DNA of 64,000 bases from Lachnospira multipara ATCC 19207 (GCF_000424105.1 NZ_AUJG01000006.1:1-64000), one strand, 5' to 3'. Counted from the stretch's first letter, positions 9,812-19,503 are shown. Numbers and translations are program-made. Notes: generated by a model not told the origin, from the sequence alone.

Positions 9812-10972
9812 TTAATAAATTAATACTGCTTGAGAAAACTGTGCTTTGTATCTTAATCTAAATGCTGTAAGGGAATATTCCGTTGCACACCCCTTCATTG
9901 GATCTGCCATAATGACCTTGTCATTTTCCTTGTCAAAACCAATTAATACTAAGCAATGTTCTCCTCTTAAATAGCCCATGGGCTGTCCCTCATATGTCCA
10001 TAAAATATTGTTATCTCCCACTGACTTCATGTCTTCGGTAGCCCAGACAATTACTGGATGACCTGCGGCAACAAGGCCAAGTAAAGAGTCAACATCTGTT
10101 CCGGAAATGTTACCAATTACTAAACTATTCACGCCTCTAGCCTTTAGGTAATTTTGAGCGCAATTACACAAAGCCTCTGCGTAACAACCGTAACTAGAGT
10201 CTGTAAAAACATTCCCTATATATTTTGTAAAATAGTTATCCCCTTTCTCGCCAATATCTAGATAGTTTGCAAGAATCTCCTTATCGCAATCCACCCCTAG
10301 ATAGTTAAGCACCATGGCAAGTGAAGTTATCTCACAGCCTGATGGCATATCTGGCAACTGGGAAAAACATGTAAAATCATCTAATTCGTACCTTGATGCT
10401 GCAGTTGCAAGGACGCTCATATTTATCTTGTGGTAATTGTATAAATTACCCACCCAAATAGGCTTCGTTGCAGAAATGTAAGAATTCTTAACATAGCCCT
10501 CATCTGTATCTGTGGCTACTTTGGTGTAATTCTCCCCGATTTCAACTACAACAACTTCATCTCCATAGTAAAGCTCTCCAACCTTACTAGCTCTGTCATT
10601 ATTGCCGCTTCTAATCCAACAATAGACTAGAGCATAGGCAATTGCCCCCTCTTTATCACTAACAGCACTGCCAGATTCTAGAGCCGCGCTATCAGTAGTT
10701 TGAATTATGACCTCCATCTGAGTACTCTCAGCCGTATCTAATTCTGTGCTTTCTTCTTGCACCCCTTCAGTTTCTCTTATGCTTTCTTCATCCGCTGCAA
10801 CGCTTGGCATGTCGGATAAAGTGACCTTTACAGAGTTTTTTACTTTATTGCTTTTAATGGCAGATGAAAGGATAACTGCCAAAACAATAAGTACAGGAAC
10901 TGCAACAATTAGCAAATGTTTCAATTGAAGCTTACTTAATTTTTTAAGAAATCTTCTGCCCCTCTTTTTCAT
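9812..10972 (-). CDS. Membrane-anchored C39-like peptidase with SH3-like domain
   Basis: The 386-residue protein has a basic cytoplasmic N-terminus and one membrane helix (about 20-38). A Ser/Glu/Thr linker, an SH3-like domain (about 111-165) and a C39-like cysteine peptidase domain follow. Probable catalytic residues are C213 (SGCEITSLAMVLNY), H339 (GEHCLVLIGFD) and D357 (MADPMKG). The domain order suggests a surface enzyme acting on cell wall or peptides; unlike PCATs it has no ATPase. It overlaps the end of lgt by 29 bp and lies just upstream of the ABC exporter pair, so co-transcription is likely. The substrate is unknown. Confidence 0.85.
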   Translation of the reverse strand: MKKRGRRFLKKLSKLQLKHLLIVAVPVLIVLAVILSSAIKSNKVKNSVKVTLSDMPSVAADEESIRETEGVQEESTELDTAESTQMEVIIQTTDSAALESGSAVSDKEGAIAYALVYCWIRSGNNDRASKVGELYYGDEVVVVEIGENYTKVATDTDEGYVKNSYISATKPIWVGNLYNYHKINMSVLATAASRYELDDFTCFSQLPDMPSGCEITSLAMVLNYLGVDCDKEILANYLDIGEKGDNYFTKYIGNVFTDSSYGCYAEALCNCAQNYLKARGVNSLVIGNISGTDVDSLLGLVAAGHPVIVWATEDMKSVGDNNILWTYEGQPMGYLRGEHCLVLIGFDKENDKVIMADPMKGCATEYSLTAFRLRYKAQFSQAVLIY

Positions 10973-11777
10973 AGAATCTCCTAAATAGCTTATGATTTAA
11001 TATAAGTAACACAATACCAATAACTACCATAATTATAGAGATAAACTGTGATGTTGATAAAGGTCCCACACTACCTCTGACATCACCTCTAAAAATTTCT
11101 ATTATAAATCTACCTACGCCGTAAGTTAAGAAATAAAGAAATCCCACATCACCAGGAAGCAAGTGCTTTCTTGATGAGTCTCCACCGTGGATATTATTCC
11201 AAGCTGTATAGCCCCACTTACGAAAGATAAAGATTAATAGTGCCATGTTTAAAAAGTCCCCAACAGAACTCATTAACTGAGTTGGGATAAGGCGTACACC
11301 TGATGGAGCAAATAAGCTGCTCTCCGGGAATACCACGCCAAATCTGCTAGTTGTAATAGCTCCATAACAGCAACCAGCAAGATAGCATCCAATTCTACCA
11401 AAGCCCTGTGCTAAGGCGATTTCTGGCATTACTAAATCAAAATACTCCATGAAATTAAGCTTCTTAATCTTGCAATATAAGAAGTTAAATAAGACACCAA
11501 ATATGATTCCTCCATAAACCACAAATCCTGCAGAGCCAAGAACAGCCATTGGATCTTTTAAAAATGCATCAAATTCCACTATGATATAGAGGAACTTAGC
11601 GCCGGCAAAGCCGGAAATACCCGCAATAATTGCAATATCTATTATTGCTTCATCTTTTAACTTGTATAACTTAGCCCTAAATTCTGCTAGAAACATCGCA
11701 AAAATAAAGCCCAAGGCAATCATAAAACCGTAACCATGCACAGTAAAATTGCCGATTGTAAACAAATCTGTCTTCAT
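10944..11777 (-). CDS. lgt: Prolipoprotein diacylglyceryl transferase
   Basis: Transfers diacylglycerol from phosphatidylglycerol to the lipobox cysteine of prolipoproteins, in the cytoplasmic membrane. The 277-residue polytopic protein has the family features HGYGFMIALG near the N-terminus, the signature GRIGCYLAGCCYG at 127-139, and a C-terminal GVGRFIIEIFRGD segment. AGGGAGAGATGT precedes the ATG at 11777. Its 3' end overlaps the C39-like peptidase gene, suggesting translational coupling. Confidence 0.95.
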   Translation of the reverse strand: MKTDLFTIGNFTVHGYGFMIALGFIFAMFLAEFRAKLYKLKDEAIIDIAIIAGISGFAGAKFLYIIVEFDAFLKDPMAVLGSAGFVVYGGIIFGVLFNFLYCKIKKLNFMEYFDLVMPEIALAQGFGRIGCYLAGCCYGAITTSRFGVVFPESSLFAPSGVRLIPTQLMSSVGDFLNMALLIFIFRKWGYTAWNNIHGGDSSRKHLLPGDVGFLYFLTYGVGRFIIEIFRGDVRGSVGPLSTSQFISIIMVVIGIVLLILNHKLFRRFYEKEGQKIS

Positions 11778-11855
11778 ACATCTCTCCCTTTTAATTGTTT
11801 TGCATTAATAGATTTTATTACAAAAAATTCCTTTTTGATATAACTTTATATTTAT

Positions 11856-12575
11856 TTAATCAAGGTTTAATTCTTTTCTAACTTTTTTCAAACGCATAGA
11901 AAATTCCCTATAAAAACCTGTTAAATTCTTGGCTCTATAAGCAGTCTTATAAAAGCTCTTAAGATTATAGAGATTAAAAATCTGTCTATTCTCCTCTGAT
12001 AAATCGGCCATTTCAGCTCTAACATCACATAAATACTTATGCCAATTTGAAGAAAAGCTTGAATACTCCTCTAAATCCTCAATTCCAAGCCAATTCTTAA
12101 CCTTAACCTTAGCTAAGCCATCCTTATAGCACTGATTCTTTTGTAAAATGTAATAAAACTTATCAGAACTTTCCCAATAACGTCCAAGGGGAAACATTCT
12201 GCAAATACCTGGTCTGTAACTGTGAATAGTGCATCTGTCACTATCATTTAAAAAACTACAGGCTCTAGATTCATTTTTCATATTAATATTGGGTAAAATA
12301 ATCCCATCAACGAGATTAAGTTGAATATATTCACTAGCTAAAAGGGAGTCAAAGTCGCTAAATTTAAGGCTTTCACCCGCCTCCTGTTCTTCTGCCTCCT
12401 TACTAGCCCTTATTATTTCGAAAATGTCACGAGGATCAAGAACGATATTATTATCCATATCCTTACAACACATTGCAGCGCAACCACTGCAACCACTAGT
12501 CTCTGCCTTAACTAAATCATTATCTGTATATAACTTACCATCAGATATCTCATCTAATGAAACTTCTCTAATCAT
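11856..12575 (-). CDS. YkgJ-family cysteine cluster protein
   Basis: A 239-residue cytoplasmic protein with the CxxCxxxCC motif (CSGCAAMCC at 29-37). Further cysteines are in ACSFL, DRCTIHSYRPGICRMFP and KNQC, the arrangement of the zinc/iron-chelating YkgJ family (PF03692). A bound metal or Fe-S cluster is likely; the biochemical role is not established for the family. TAGGAGAGAGA lies upstream of the ATG. It ends 78 bp before lgt starts and may be the first gene of that run. Confidence 0.85.
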   Translation of the reverse strand: MIREVSLDEISDGKLYTDNDLVKAETSGCSGCAAMCCKDMDNNIVLDPRDIFEIIRASKEAEEQEAGESLKFSDFDSLLASEYIQLNLVDGIILPNINMKNESRACSFLNDSDRCTIHSYRPGICRMFPLGRYWESSDKFYYILQKNQCYKDGLAKVKVKNWLGIEDLEEYSSFSSNWHKYLCDVRAEMADLSEENRQIFNLYNLKSFYKTAYRAKNLTGFYREFSMRLKKVRKELNLD

Positions 12576-12752
12576 TCTCTCTCCTAATTATAACTTATTT
12601 TGTTATTATTTTGTTATTTTTTTGTCGAAGAAATCCACTTATAAAGCGAAAAACCCTCATTTTTGATTATAGCATTATTGACTTTAGTGTGCTACAATGT
12701 GTAACTGTGTTTAATAAAAAATTTATTAGGCAGTTAAGGAGATTAAAATAAA

Positions 12753-13766
12753 ATGCAGAAGGAAAAAATTATCACATTCGGTGAGCTTATGATGAGACTT
12801 TCACCGGAAAACAATGAGCGATTTACACAGGCTCACTCTTATGAAGCAGTTTATGGTGGTGGAGAGGCCAACACAGCTGTTTCATTATCAAATTTTGGCG
12901 TAGATGTTGACTACGTTACAAAGTTACCTTGTCATCCAATTGGACAAAGCGCTGTAAATTCTCTTCGTCAGTATGGCGTTGGTATTAATAGCATTGTTCG
13001 TGGTGGCGATCAGATTGGTATCTATTTTCTAGAAAAGAAGACATCACAGAGACCAACTAATGTAATTTACAACAGAGCTGGTTCAGCATTTGCCCTTGCT
13101 AAGGAAGAAGATTTTGATTGGGACAAGATTTTTGAGGGTGCTACTTGGTTCCACTTCTCTGGAATAACACCAGCTATTTCTGATGAAATGGCTAAGATTA
13201 CACTTATTGCTTGTAAAAAAGCTAAGGAACTTGGTCTTACAATTAGCTGTGACTTAAATTACAGAAGCAAGCTTTGGTCTAGTGAAAAAGCTTGTGAAGT
13301 TATGACAGAGATTTGTAAGTATGTAGATGTTTGTATTGCAAACGAAGACGATGCTATAGGCATCTTCTCAATGGATCCAAGCAAGGCTGAAAATGTAGAA
13401 AAGAACGCTTACATCGCTGGCGAACTTACAAAGATGTTCCCTAACTTTAAGTGCGTTGCTTCAGTTTGGAGAGAAGAAAGAACTATTACAACTTTCAAGC
13501 TTCAGTCTATGATTTATAAAGATGGTAAGGCTTATTATAGCAAGGAATATTTCATGAATATTCTTGACTACATCGGTGCTGGTGATGCTTATTGCGCAGG
13601 TATTATCTATAGTTTCATTAACGACTATGATACACAAAAGGCAGTAGAATTTGCTAATGCAGCAAGCTGCTTAAAGCACACAGTATCTGGTGACTTTAAC
13701 TTAGTAACTGCTGAAGAAGTTAATAAGTTAGCATTTTCAAAGGCTGGAAACGAAGTTTCAAGATAA
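12753..13766 (+). CDS. kdgK: 2-dehydro-3-deoxygluconokinase (PfkB family sugar kinase)
   Basis: Phosphorylates KDG, the intermediate of pectin and uronate breakdown. The 337-residue PfkB-fold protein opens with ITFGELMMRLSP, has the substrate-loop GGGEANTA at 35-42 and the anion-hole motif GAGD at 275-278 with catalytic Asp 278. The N-terminal GELMMRLSP and YGGGEANTAVSL are typical of KdgK rather than fructokinase or ribokinase. The KDPG aldolase that usually accompanies it is not adjacent. AAGGAG lies 13 bases before the ATG, and an extended -10 (TGCTACAAT) is near 12691. Confidence 0.88.
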   Translation: MQKEKIITFGELMMRLSPENNERFTQAHSYEAVYGGGEANTAVSLSNFGVDVDYVTKLPCHPIGQSAVNSLRQYGVGINSIVRGGDQIGIYFLEKKTSQRPTNVIYNRAGSAFALAKEEDFDWDKIFEGATWFHFSGITPAISDEMAKITLIACKKAKELGLTISCDLNYRSKLWSSEKACEVMTEICKYVDVCIANEDDAIGIFSMDPSKAENVEKNAYIAGELTKMFPNFKCVASVWREERTITTFKLQSMIYKDGKAYYSKEYFMNILDYIGAGDAYCAGIIYSFINDYDTQKAVEFANAASCLKHTVSGDFNLVTAEEVNKLAFSKAGNEVSR

Positions 13767-13848
13767 ATAAAAGAGATGTGTTAGTAAAGCTGACATATTA
13801 AATTATAAAGCAAGCCCGAAAGGCCTGTTTACTGGAAAAATTATGAAA

Positions 13849-13881
13849 AAAGCCCCTTAAGACTAATTCTTAAGGGGCTTT
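13849..13881. terminator. Bidirectional terminator between kdgK and trpB
   Basis: A 13-bp stem (AAAGCCCCTTAAG and its complement) closes a 7-base loop, with A and T runs on each side. It sits between convergent genes. Confidence 0.85.
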
Positions 13882-13887
13882 ACTTTA

Positions 13888-15114
13888 CTACTCTACATCA
13901 CGAATTCCGTACTTCTCAATAATATAATCCATATCCTTATCTCCACGACCTGAAAGGTTAATAAGAATTGAACCCTTACCCATCTTCTTAGCAAGCTTAA
14001 TTGCATAAGCTACAGCATGAGAACTTTCAATGGCTGGAATAATACCCTCAAGTCTAGAAAGAGTATAGAATGCATCGATTGTCTCTTCATCATCAACCAC
14101 ATCATACTTAACACGGCCTAAATCACGAAGGAAAGCGTGCTCTGGACCTGAAGATGGATAATCAAGTCCGCTGGCAATTGAGTATACTGGAGCAGGTTCT
14201 CCATTTTCATCCTTAAGCATAATAGAATTAAAGCCATGCATAATGCCCTCAGTTCCATAAGTTAAGCTAGCTGCATGATCTCCAAGCTTTGGACCACGAC
14301 CAAGAGGCTCAACACCATAAATATCTACAGGATAATTTAAGAAGCCTGAGAACATACCCATTGAGTTAGAACCACCACCAACGCAGGCTACTACTGCATC
14401 TGGAAGTTCTCCTGTCATTTCAACAAACTGCTCTCTAGCTTCAATACCAACGATACTCTGGAAATCACGAACCATCATTGGGAATGGATGTGGGCCAACG
14501 CAAGAACCGATACAATAAATTGCGTCCTTATATTCTCTAGCATATGCTGCAAATGCAGCATCTACAGCCTCTTTTAAAGTCTGAAGACCATCTGTAACAG
14601 AAATAACATTAGCACCAAGAATTTTCATTCTAGCAACGTTAGGAGCCTGCTTCTTAATATCAACTGCGCCCATGTAAATGTCACATTTTAAACCAAAATA
14701 TGCTGCAGCTGTGGCAAGAGCAACACCATGCTGGCCTGCGCCTGTTTCAGCGATAATCTTAGATTTTCCCATATATTTTGCAAGTAAAGCCTCACCCATA
14801 CAGTGATTAAGCTTATGTGCGCCTGTATGATTTAAGTCCTCTCTCTTAGCGTAAAGCTGCACATTTCCAAGCTTAGTTGATAATCTCTCAAGATGAGAAA
14901 TTGGTGTAGGTCTACCCTGAAATTCCTTACGAATACGACGTAATTCATTAATAAACTTTCTAGACTTACAGATTGTAAAATAGCTCTCTGTAATCTCATT
15001 CATAGCAGCCTGAAGTTCATCTGGAATGTAAGAACCGCCATATGGTCCAAAATATCCCTTTTCATTAGGATAGTTCTTAAAATATGTGTCGAAATTCACG
15101 TCATTAAAATTCAT
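13888..15114 (-). CDS. trpB: Tryptophan synthase beta chain, stand-alone
   Basis: The PLP-dependent enzyme condenses indole with serine. The PLP lysine is K101 (HTGAHKLNH). Other family motifs are [27 protein letters not shown], the phosphate-binding [10 protein letters not shown] and [13 protein letters not shown]. The start at 15114 (MNFNDVNF) is chosen over the Met four codons earlier because GGAGG lies inside those four codons at the right distance. The product is 408 residues, close to normal. No trpA or other trp gene is next to it, so it may salvage indole or pair with a remote TrpA. The [12 protein letters not shown] and DYPSSGPEH stretches differ slightly from what I recall of classic TrpB. 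Confidence 0.92.
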   Translation of the reverse strand: MNFNDVNFDTYFKNYPNEKGYFGPYGGSYIPDELQAAMNEITESYFTICKSRKFINELRRIRKEFQGRPTPISHLERLSTKLGNVQLYAKREDLNHTGAHKLNHCMGEALLAKYMGKSKIIAETGAGQHGVALATAAAYFGLKCDIYMGAVDIKKQAPNVARMKILGANVISVTDGLQTLKEAVDAAFAAYAREYKDAIYCIGSCVGPHPFPMMVRDFQSIVGIEAREQFVEMTGELPDAVVACVGGGSNSMGMFSGFLNYPVDIYGVEPLGRGPKLGDHAASLTYGTEGIMHGFNSIMLKDENGEPAPVYSIASGLDYPSSGPEHAFLRDLGRVKYDVVDDEETIDAFYTLSRLEGIIPAIESSHAVAYAIKLAKKMGKGSILINLSGRGDKDMDYIIEKYGIRDVE

Positions 15115-15282
15115 CTCTTCCTCCATTCTGTGACAAATAAAATTGCCACGAAAACCCTAAGCTATTATTACATTTACTACATCTTTTATTTCTTAGGGAT
15201 GTTACACTATAAAAGTTTATCACTTTAAAGCAATAAAAACAACGTGATGTTTTATTTTTTTATTTTGGACCTATATATAAAA

Positions 15283-15309
15283 AAGCTCACATGAAAACCA
15301 TGTGAGCTT
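15283..15309 (-). terminator. Intrinsic terminator after the NYN/PIN-like gene
   Basis: An 11-bp stem (AAGCTCACATG with its complement) has a 5-base loop and a TTTTTTATA tail on the minus strand. Confidence 0.8.
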
Positions 15310-15345
15310 AGTGTTTTAGCAGCTTTTAATTAATTTATAAATCCA

Positions 15346-16140
15346 TCATAAAGAATATAAAATTTGATAAAATGGCTTTAGGATATTATAGATATCTGCA
15401 CCTTCATTCCCGTACTTAGAAACAAGATTTTTGTAAAACTGCTGTTTATCATCTTTAAGATTTTCCCTTAGAAAGGCTATTAATTCTGATTTACTACCAT
15501 CCTTAATTTCTAATTTATGTTTAAAAATAATACCAACAAGCTTTTCAAATTTTTCTTGTCTAGTCCAGTAAACTTCAGGCTCAAAAAAGCCTAACGACTT
15601 TTTAAACTTATAAATATCTCTACCCTTATCTTTACCATATAAGCAAGTAAATACAGTATTCAAGTTTTGCTTATTATTTTTTCCAATACAATTAATTATT
15701 GTATTGATCTCATCCTTATCCGATACAGGTTTTAAAACGGATTCAGAATTAAGATTATCTGTTAAATCCAAAATTTTTTTGTTATCCAAATGCACCGGAC
15801 GATTCATTCTCTTAACCTTCATGTTTTTCTCTTCCCAGAAGCTAACCACTGCATCAAACCCTGTATCATTTGAAACAATAATCATCTCTTGGCTAGAATC
15901 CTCATGAAGTTGATAGCCTAAGTATGTCACCAGCTGAAAATCTAGACTATTGTTACCTTCATGACAACTAATAAAGTTAGCTTTATCAGGATATTTCAGC
16001 AAATATTTCACTGTCTCATACTCAAGTCTTGGGGAATGGCCTGTGTAGAAAACATAAAATTTGCTATTCATATTTTCATCCATCAAGTAAACCCAAGAAT
16101 CGCCTACATTTTCAGTGTCTATAAAGAATGCCTTATTCAT
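15346..16140 (-). CDS. NYN/PIN-like domain protein (putative RNase fold)
   Basis: The 264-residue cytoplasmic protein has an N-terminal half (about 1-125) with the acidic landmarks of the PIN/NYN superfamily. These are FIDTENVG at residues 6-13, the Asp in NNSLDFQLVTYLG, and SNDTGFDAVVSFW, where two further Asp residues would complete a metal site. The C-terminal half is Lys-rich, probably helical and not recognised. Families of this kind cleave RNA, but no toxin-antitoxin partner is adjacent. AAAGGAGGTCAT precedes the ATG. The gene has its own terminator. Confidence 0.65.
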   Translation of the reverse strand: MNKAFFIDTENVGDSWVYLMDENMNSKFYVFYTGHSPRLEYETVKYLLKYPDKANFISCHEGNNSLDFQLVTYLGYQLHEDSSQEMIIVSNDTGFDAVVSFWEEKNMKVKRMNRPVHLDNKKILDLTDNLNSESVLKPVSDKDEINTIINCIGKNNKQNLNTVFTCLYGKDKGRDIYKFKKSLGFFEPEVYWTRQEKFEKLVGIIFKHKLEIKDGSKSELIAFLRENLKDDKQQFYKNLVSKYGNEGADIYNILKPFYQILYSL

Positions 16141-16255
16141 ATGACCTCCTTTACGAAGCCACTAAAACATTTTAATTATATCATTAATAATTAATTTCAA
16201 CTATTAAAACACATCTCAGTCTGAGTTAAATCATCGTCTTAGAAATGAGAAAACC

Positions 16256-16753
16256 TTACAAATTCTTTCTCATCTCATGCCAAGCCTCTCCTCCCCATGT
16301 GGAATTAGCCTGACCCAAATCCTCAAAGCCAAACTTCTTATACATAGGAACTCTAGAATCAAGACAAGTCAAAGTAAGGTACTTTCTGCCCCTCTCAAAT
16401 TGTAATTCACCATATTTAGAAATAATACTACGAGCAAGTCCCTGCATTCTATACTCAGGAAGTACATCCAAACCAAGAATCATGATGTTATCACCATTCA
16501 CATCATACAATTCTTCCTGTGTAAAAAATTCATCTCTAAAAGTAATTTCTTTTGTTGCCAAGCCATTGACAAAACCAGCAATAAGACCAGTCTCCTTATC
16601 AATTGCAACAAAGAAATCATCCTTGGCCTTATTAATTCTTCTAGTCATAGCTTCTCTTGTACAAGCCTCATTTGGAGGAAAACAAATTTGTTCAATCTCC
16701 ACCGCCTGGTCAATCTCATCTAGTCTAATTGTTCTAAATTCAAACTCCTTCAT
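16256..16753 (-). CDS. GNAT-family N-acetyltransferase
   Basis: A 165-residue single-domain GNAT enzyme that should transfer an acetyl group from acetyl-CoA to an amine. The CoA-binding motif A is LDVLPEYRMQGLARSI, preceded by the beta-4 strand IMILG. The C-terminal MYKKFGFEDLG is typical of the fold. The N-terminal IEQICFPPNEACTREAM resembles arylalkylamine acetyltransferase-like GNATs, but the substrate cannot be assigned. AAGGAGGACAT lies upstream of the ATG. Confidence 0.85.
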   Translation of the reverse strand: MKEFEFRTIRLDEIDQAVEIEQICFPPNEACTREAMTRRINKAKDDFFVAIDKETGLIAGFVNGLATKEITFRDEFFTQEELYDVNGDNIMILGLDVLPEYRMQGLARSIISKYGELQFERGRKYLTLTCLDSRVPMYKKFGFEDLGQANSTWGGEAWHEMRKNL

Positions 16754-16777
16754 ATGTCCTCCTTAAACTAAAAAAAT

Positions 16778-18112
16778 TTATCCCTCCGACCTCCAATACT
16801 CGGTCTTTAAATCTATATACCCTGTCGAAAAACTTTCCAACGGATTTTCCTTACACTTAAAATCAAAAGAAATATACAACTCTTTATTCTTTACATCACT
16901 AAAATAATCTTCATAAGAATAAATTTCTGAGGTCAAAAGGGTTGTTTTAGGAATAGATACCGTATTATATAAACCATACGTATACAAACTCTTACCCTGA
17001 CCCAAATATCCATCAGTTTCAACATCAAAAGAAAGATCTTCTGTCTTATTTACAATATAATATTTCAGACCCTCATCATAGTTAATATAAGTATTACTAT
17101 CTGTGACATAATCATAAGCACTGTAAATATCAACATAATCATTTGAATAAATAACATGATATCTTGTTAAATTATATCCTATATCAATAGTTGAAGTCGT
17201 TGTTATGGTAGCAACATCACTTCTGTCATAAATAGTAGAACTATCTGTTGTTAAAATACTACATCGTTCAAAAGAAATATTCTTAATCTCACTTTGAGCA
17301 ACATTAGATAATTCTTCATAAACTGTAACAGTACTGTGTTTTTTATAGTTGTCATTAGAATAAAGATAACTGCCATCATAATCAGAATAACTATTAAAAG
17401 TGTGAGCTGAAAAAACAATCTTTACATTTCTATCACTATTATTAACCACTTCAAATTCAAACTTATATCCATCTCTATATGAGCTATGATCTTCATAAAT
17501 ATTCTTTAAAGTAACTGTTATATTCTGATTCTCATCATTATCAAAATAATAATTTAAAATCTGTCCATCACCCTCAACTGTATAATCAACAAGCTGATAA
17601 TCCTCATAAGAATACTCATTTACCTTTTCATTGCCTCTATAATCAGTTCCGATATCAGAACTATCGTAATCAAATATATAAACTATAATTGACAACACAA
17701 AAATCGCTATAAAAATGCTTGTCAAAATAATAAAGGTCTTCTTTAAAAAGCCTGTCTTCTTTTGTTTAACTTTATTTGGTCCGTAATTTTGAAATGTTCT
17801 TTGATATATGCTACCTGTATTGCTGCTATTGTAATATTGATTATAATCTGATTCTTCTTCATAAGCATCAAATCTATTAATCCACTCTGAATCTAAATCA
17901 TAACTAGCACCACAGTTAGGGCATCTGTCATATACAGCTGTATCCACCTTCGAACCGCAATAATCACAAGTTATAACCGGTGGTTTATATTCCTTTTTCT
18001 TAATTCTATTAAATGTTGCTGTGTTCGTTTTATTAACTATATTATTCTCCTTTGCTTTCTTATAAACCTTATAAAAAGCAAATAATATACATAACGACGA
18101 TAAAAATCCCAT
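16778..18112 (-). CDS. Zinc-ribbon membrane-anchored protein of unknown function
   Basis: The 444-residue protein starts with a short hydrophobic segment (MGFLSSLCILFAFYKVYKKA). A zinc ribbon (CDYCGSKVD...CPNCGASYD, about 49-71) and a polar Tyr/Asn linker follow. A strong membrane helix lies at about 127-148 (TFIILTSIFIAIFVLSIIVY). The remaining 290 residues are a Tyr/Asp/Ser-rich, beta-type region with repeated NVxIxFSxxTF-like strands, probably extracellular. No known family was recognised beyond the zinc ribbon. GAGGATTTAAAAA precedes the ATG. Confidence 0.75.
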   Translation of the reverse strand: MGFLSSLCILFAFYKVYKKAKENNIVNKTNTATFNRIKKKEYKPPVITCDYCGSKVDTAVYDRCPNCGASYDLDSEWINRFDAYEEESDYNQYYNSSNTGSIYQRTFQNYGPNKVKQKKTGFLKKTFIILTSIFIAIFVLSIIVYIFDYDSSDIGTDYRGNEKVNEYSYEDYQLVDYTVEGDGQILNYYFDNDENQNITVTLKNIYEDHSSYRDGYKFEFEVVNNSDRNVKIVFSAHTFNSYSDYDGSYLYSNDNYKKHSTVTVYEELSNVAQSEIKNISFERCSILTTDSSTIYDRSDVATITTTSTIDIGYNLTRYHVIYSNDYVDIYSAYDYVTDSNTYINYDEGLKYYIVNKTEDLSFDVETDGYLGQGKSLYTYGLYNTVSIPKTTLLTSEIYSYEDYFSDVKNKELYISFDFKCKENPLESFSTGYIDLKTEYWRSEG

Positions 18113-18133
18113 TTTTTAAATCCTCATTTAATT

Positions 18134-18346
18134 TTATCTTTTTGACATCTTTTTAAGGTAGTCATCCTTTAACTTACACTCATCTTTAAGTCTACTAATC
18201 TCTTCTTCTAGATGCGCAAGGTACTCCTTAGTTAACTTAACTCCTCCTCTTACCGCAACATCCTCGTGATTTTCCATTTCTGAAAGCCACTGCTCAAGAG
18301 ATCTTTTTCTTATATTATTATACGTATCATCCGGTCTAGTAAACAT
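18134..18346 (-). CDS. Small coiled-coil protein, hypothetical
   Basis: A 70-residue, highly charged protein. Its C-terminal half (YLAHLEEEISRLKDECKLKD, about 44-63) has heptad-like spacing typical of a short coiled coil. The start at 18346 has AAGGAG 8 bases upstream, inside the end of the dehydrogenase gene, so the two are translationally linked. No function is recognised. Confidence 0.65.
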   Translation of the reverse strand: MFTRPDDTYNNIRKRSLEQWLSEMENHEDVAVRGGVKLTKEYLAHLEEEISRLKDECKLKDDYLKKMSKR

Positions 18347-18347
18347 T

Positions 18348-19313
18348 TTAATACTCCTTTACTCTGTCTACAACATGCGAAAGCCCCTCACCCTTAGCAA
18401 AACGCTTAAGGTTTTCAAGGAAAATTTTTACGCACACCTCTATAGTATAGTCGTTTGTTAATTTTCCTGCAATATGAGGTGTTATTAATAAATTTGGAGT
18501 ATCCCAAAGTTTTGAGTCTTTATTAATGGGCTCTTGTAAAAATACATCTAGAGCCGCACCGTAGAGCTCACCCCTGTTAAGCTTATTAACCAATAGTTCT
18601 TGATCTAGAGCCTGACCTCTACCTACATTAATAACTATTCCATCTTGTCCGATTTTTTCTAATTCTTTTTGTCCTACTAGATTATTAGTCTCCTTAGTAG
18701 CTGGCATACACATAATTACAATATCCCCTGCTTCTAAGACAGAATCTAATCTTTCTATAGTTTCAATCTCATCAAAGTAACTAGCAAATTTTGTATTTAT
18801 TTTACCTGATCTATTAATACCAATAATTTTACTTGGCTCAAAGGCTTTAAGTCTTTTAGCTGTATTTCCGCCAATATCCCCTGTTCCAAGAATTACAATC
18901 CTGCTATCCTTAATTGTTTTTTGCCAAACTGGAGCCTCCCAAACATGCTCAATTTGGCCCTTTACAAAGCCTGCTTCCTTTCTTAAAAGCATAAGAAGCA
19001 CCATAACTATATGTTCTGAAATAATAAGACCATATGCACCTGAAGAATTAGTTAAAATCACGTCATCCCTTAAAACTCCAGGCTTTAAAAAGACTTCAAC
19101 CCCTGCAAAGGGTAGCGCAAGCCAAGACATTTGCTTGCATTCTGACACAATATTTGGAATATAGCCAAAAACTATATCCGCATCAGAGATGTGGCCGCTA
19201 GCCTCCCCTTCATTCTTATAAAAATCTATCTTAAAGTTTAATTTTTTCGCCTCAGATTCAATCTGCGATTTTGTTGTTTCATTAAAAGATGGGTTAATTA
19301 CTGCAATTTTCAT
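18348..19313 (-). CDS. D-2-hydroxyacid dehydrogenase
   Basis: An NAD(P)-dependent oxidoreductase of 321 residues. The Rossmann motif is GTGDIGGNTAKRL (about 144-156). The catalytic triad is Arg in INVGRGQALD, Glu in LQEPIN and His in TPHIAGK. The catalytic domain is split as usual, with residues 1-95 and the last 30 forming the lid. The substrate (glyoxylate, hydroxypyruvate or phosphoglycerate-type) is not clear. GGGGAGAATTTATTT precedes the ATG. Confidence 0.88.
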   Translation of the reverse strand: MKIAVINPSFNETTKSQIESEAKKLNFKIDFYKNEGEASGHISDADIVFGYIPNIVSECKQMSWLALPFAGVEVFLKPGVLRDDVILTNSSGAYGLIISEHIVMVLLMLLRKEAGFVKGQIEHVWEAPVWQKTIKDSRIVILGTGDIGGNTAKRLKAFEPSKIIGINRSGKINTKFASYFDEIETIERLDSVLEAGDIVIMCMPATKETNNLVGQKELEKIGQDGIVINVGRGQALDQELLVNKLNRGELYGAALDVFLQEPINKDSKLWDTPNLLITPHIAGKLTNDYTIEVCVKIFLENLKRFAKGEGLSHVVDRVKEY

Positions 19314-19452
19314 AAATAAATTCTCCCCTTATTTTTTTATGAATATTATTGCATATAGAAATTATCTGGTAAAGTTAAACATTTGCATTATTACTAAGAA
19401 TTGGTGTGAAATTTTGCATGTGAGAATATAAGATTGTCAGCAAATATAAAAC

Positions 19453-19481
19453 CCCGCTAGCATATAGTATATGCTAGCGGG
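19453..19481 (-). terminator. Terminator of the bacteriocin operon (repeat copy 1)
   Basis: CCCGCTAGCATAT pairs with ATATGCTAGCGGG, followed on the minus strand by TTTTATATTT. It lies just after the HlyD-type gene. Almost identical copies lie at 25375-25403 and 27546-27574, and the flanking sequence is also shared with copy 3. Confidence 0.85.
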
Positions 19482-19503
19482 AAAGTTGTTTTGGATTATA
19501 TAG

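Noticed and set aside
15115-15280. T-box or trp attenuator before trpB
   Set aside because: No T-box core sequence, Trp-rich leader peptide or paired terminator was found in this stretch.
18134-18346. MerR/HTH-type small regulator
   Set aside because: The 70-residue protein shows heptad-like charged repeats but no helix-turn-helix pattern.
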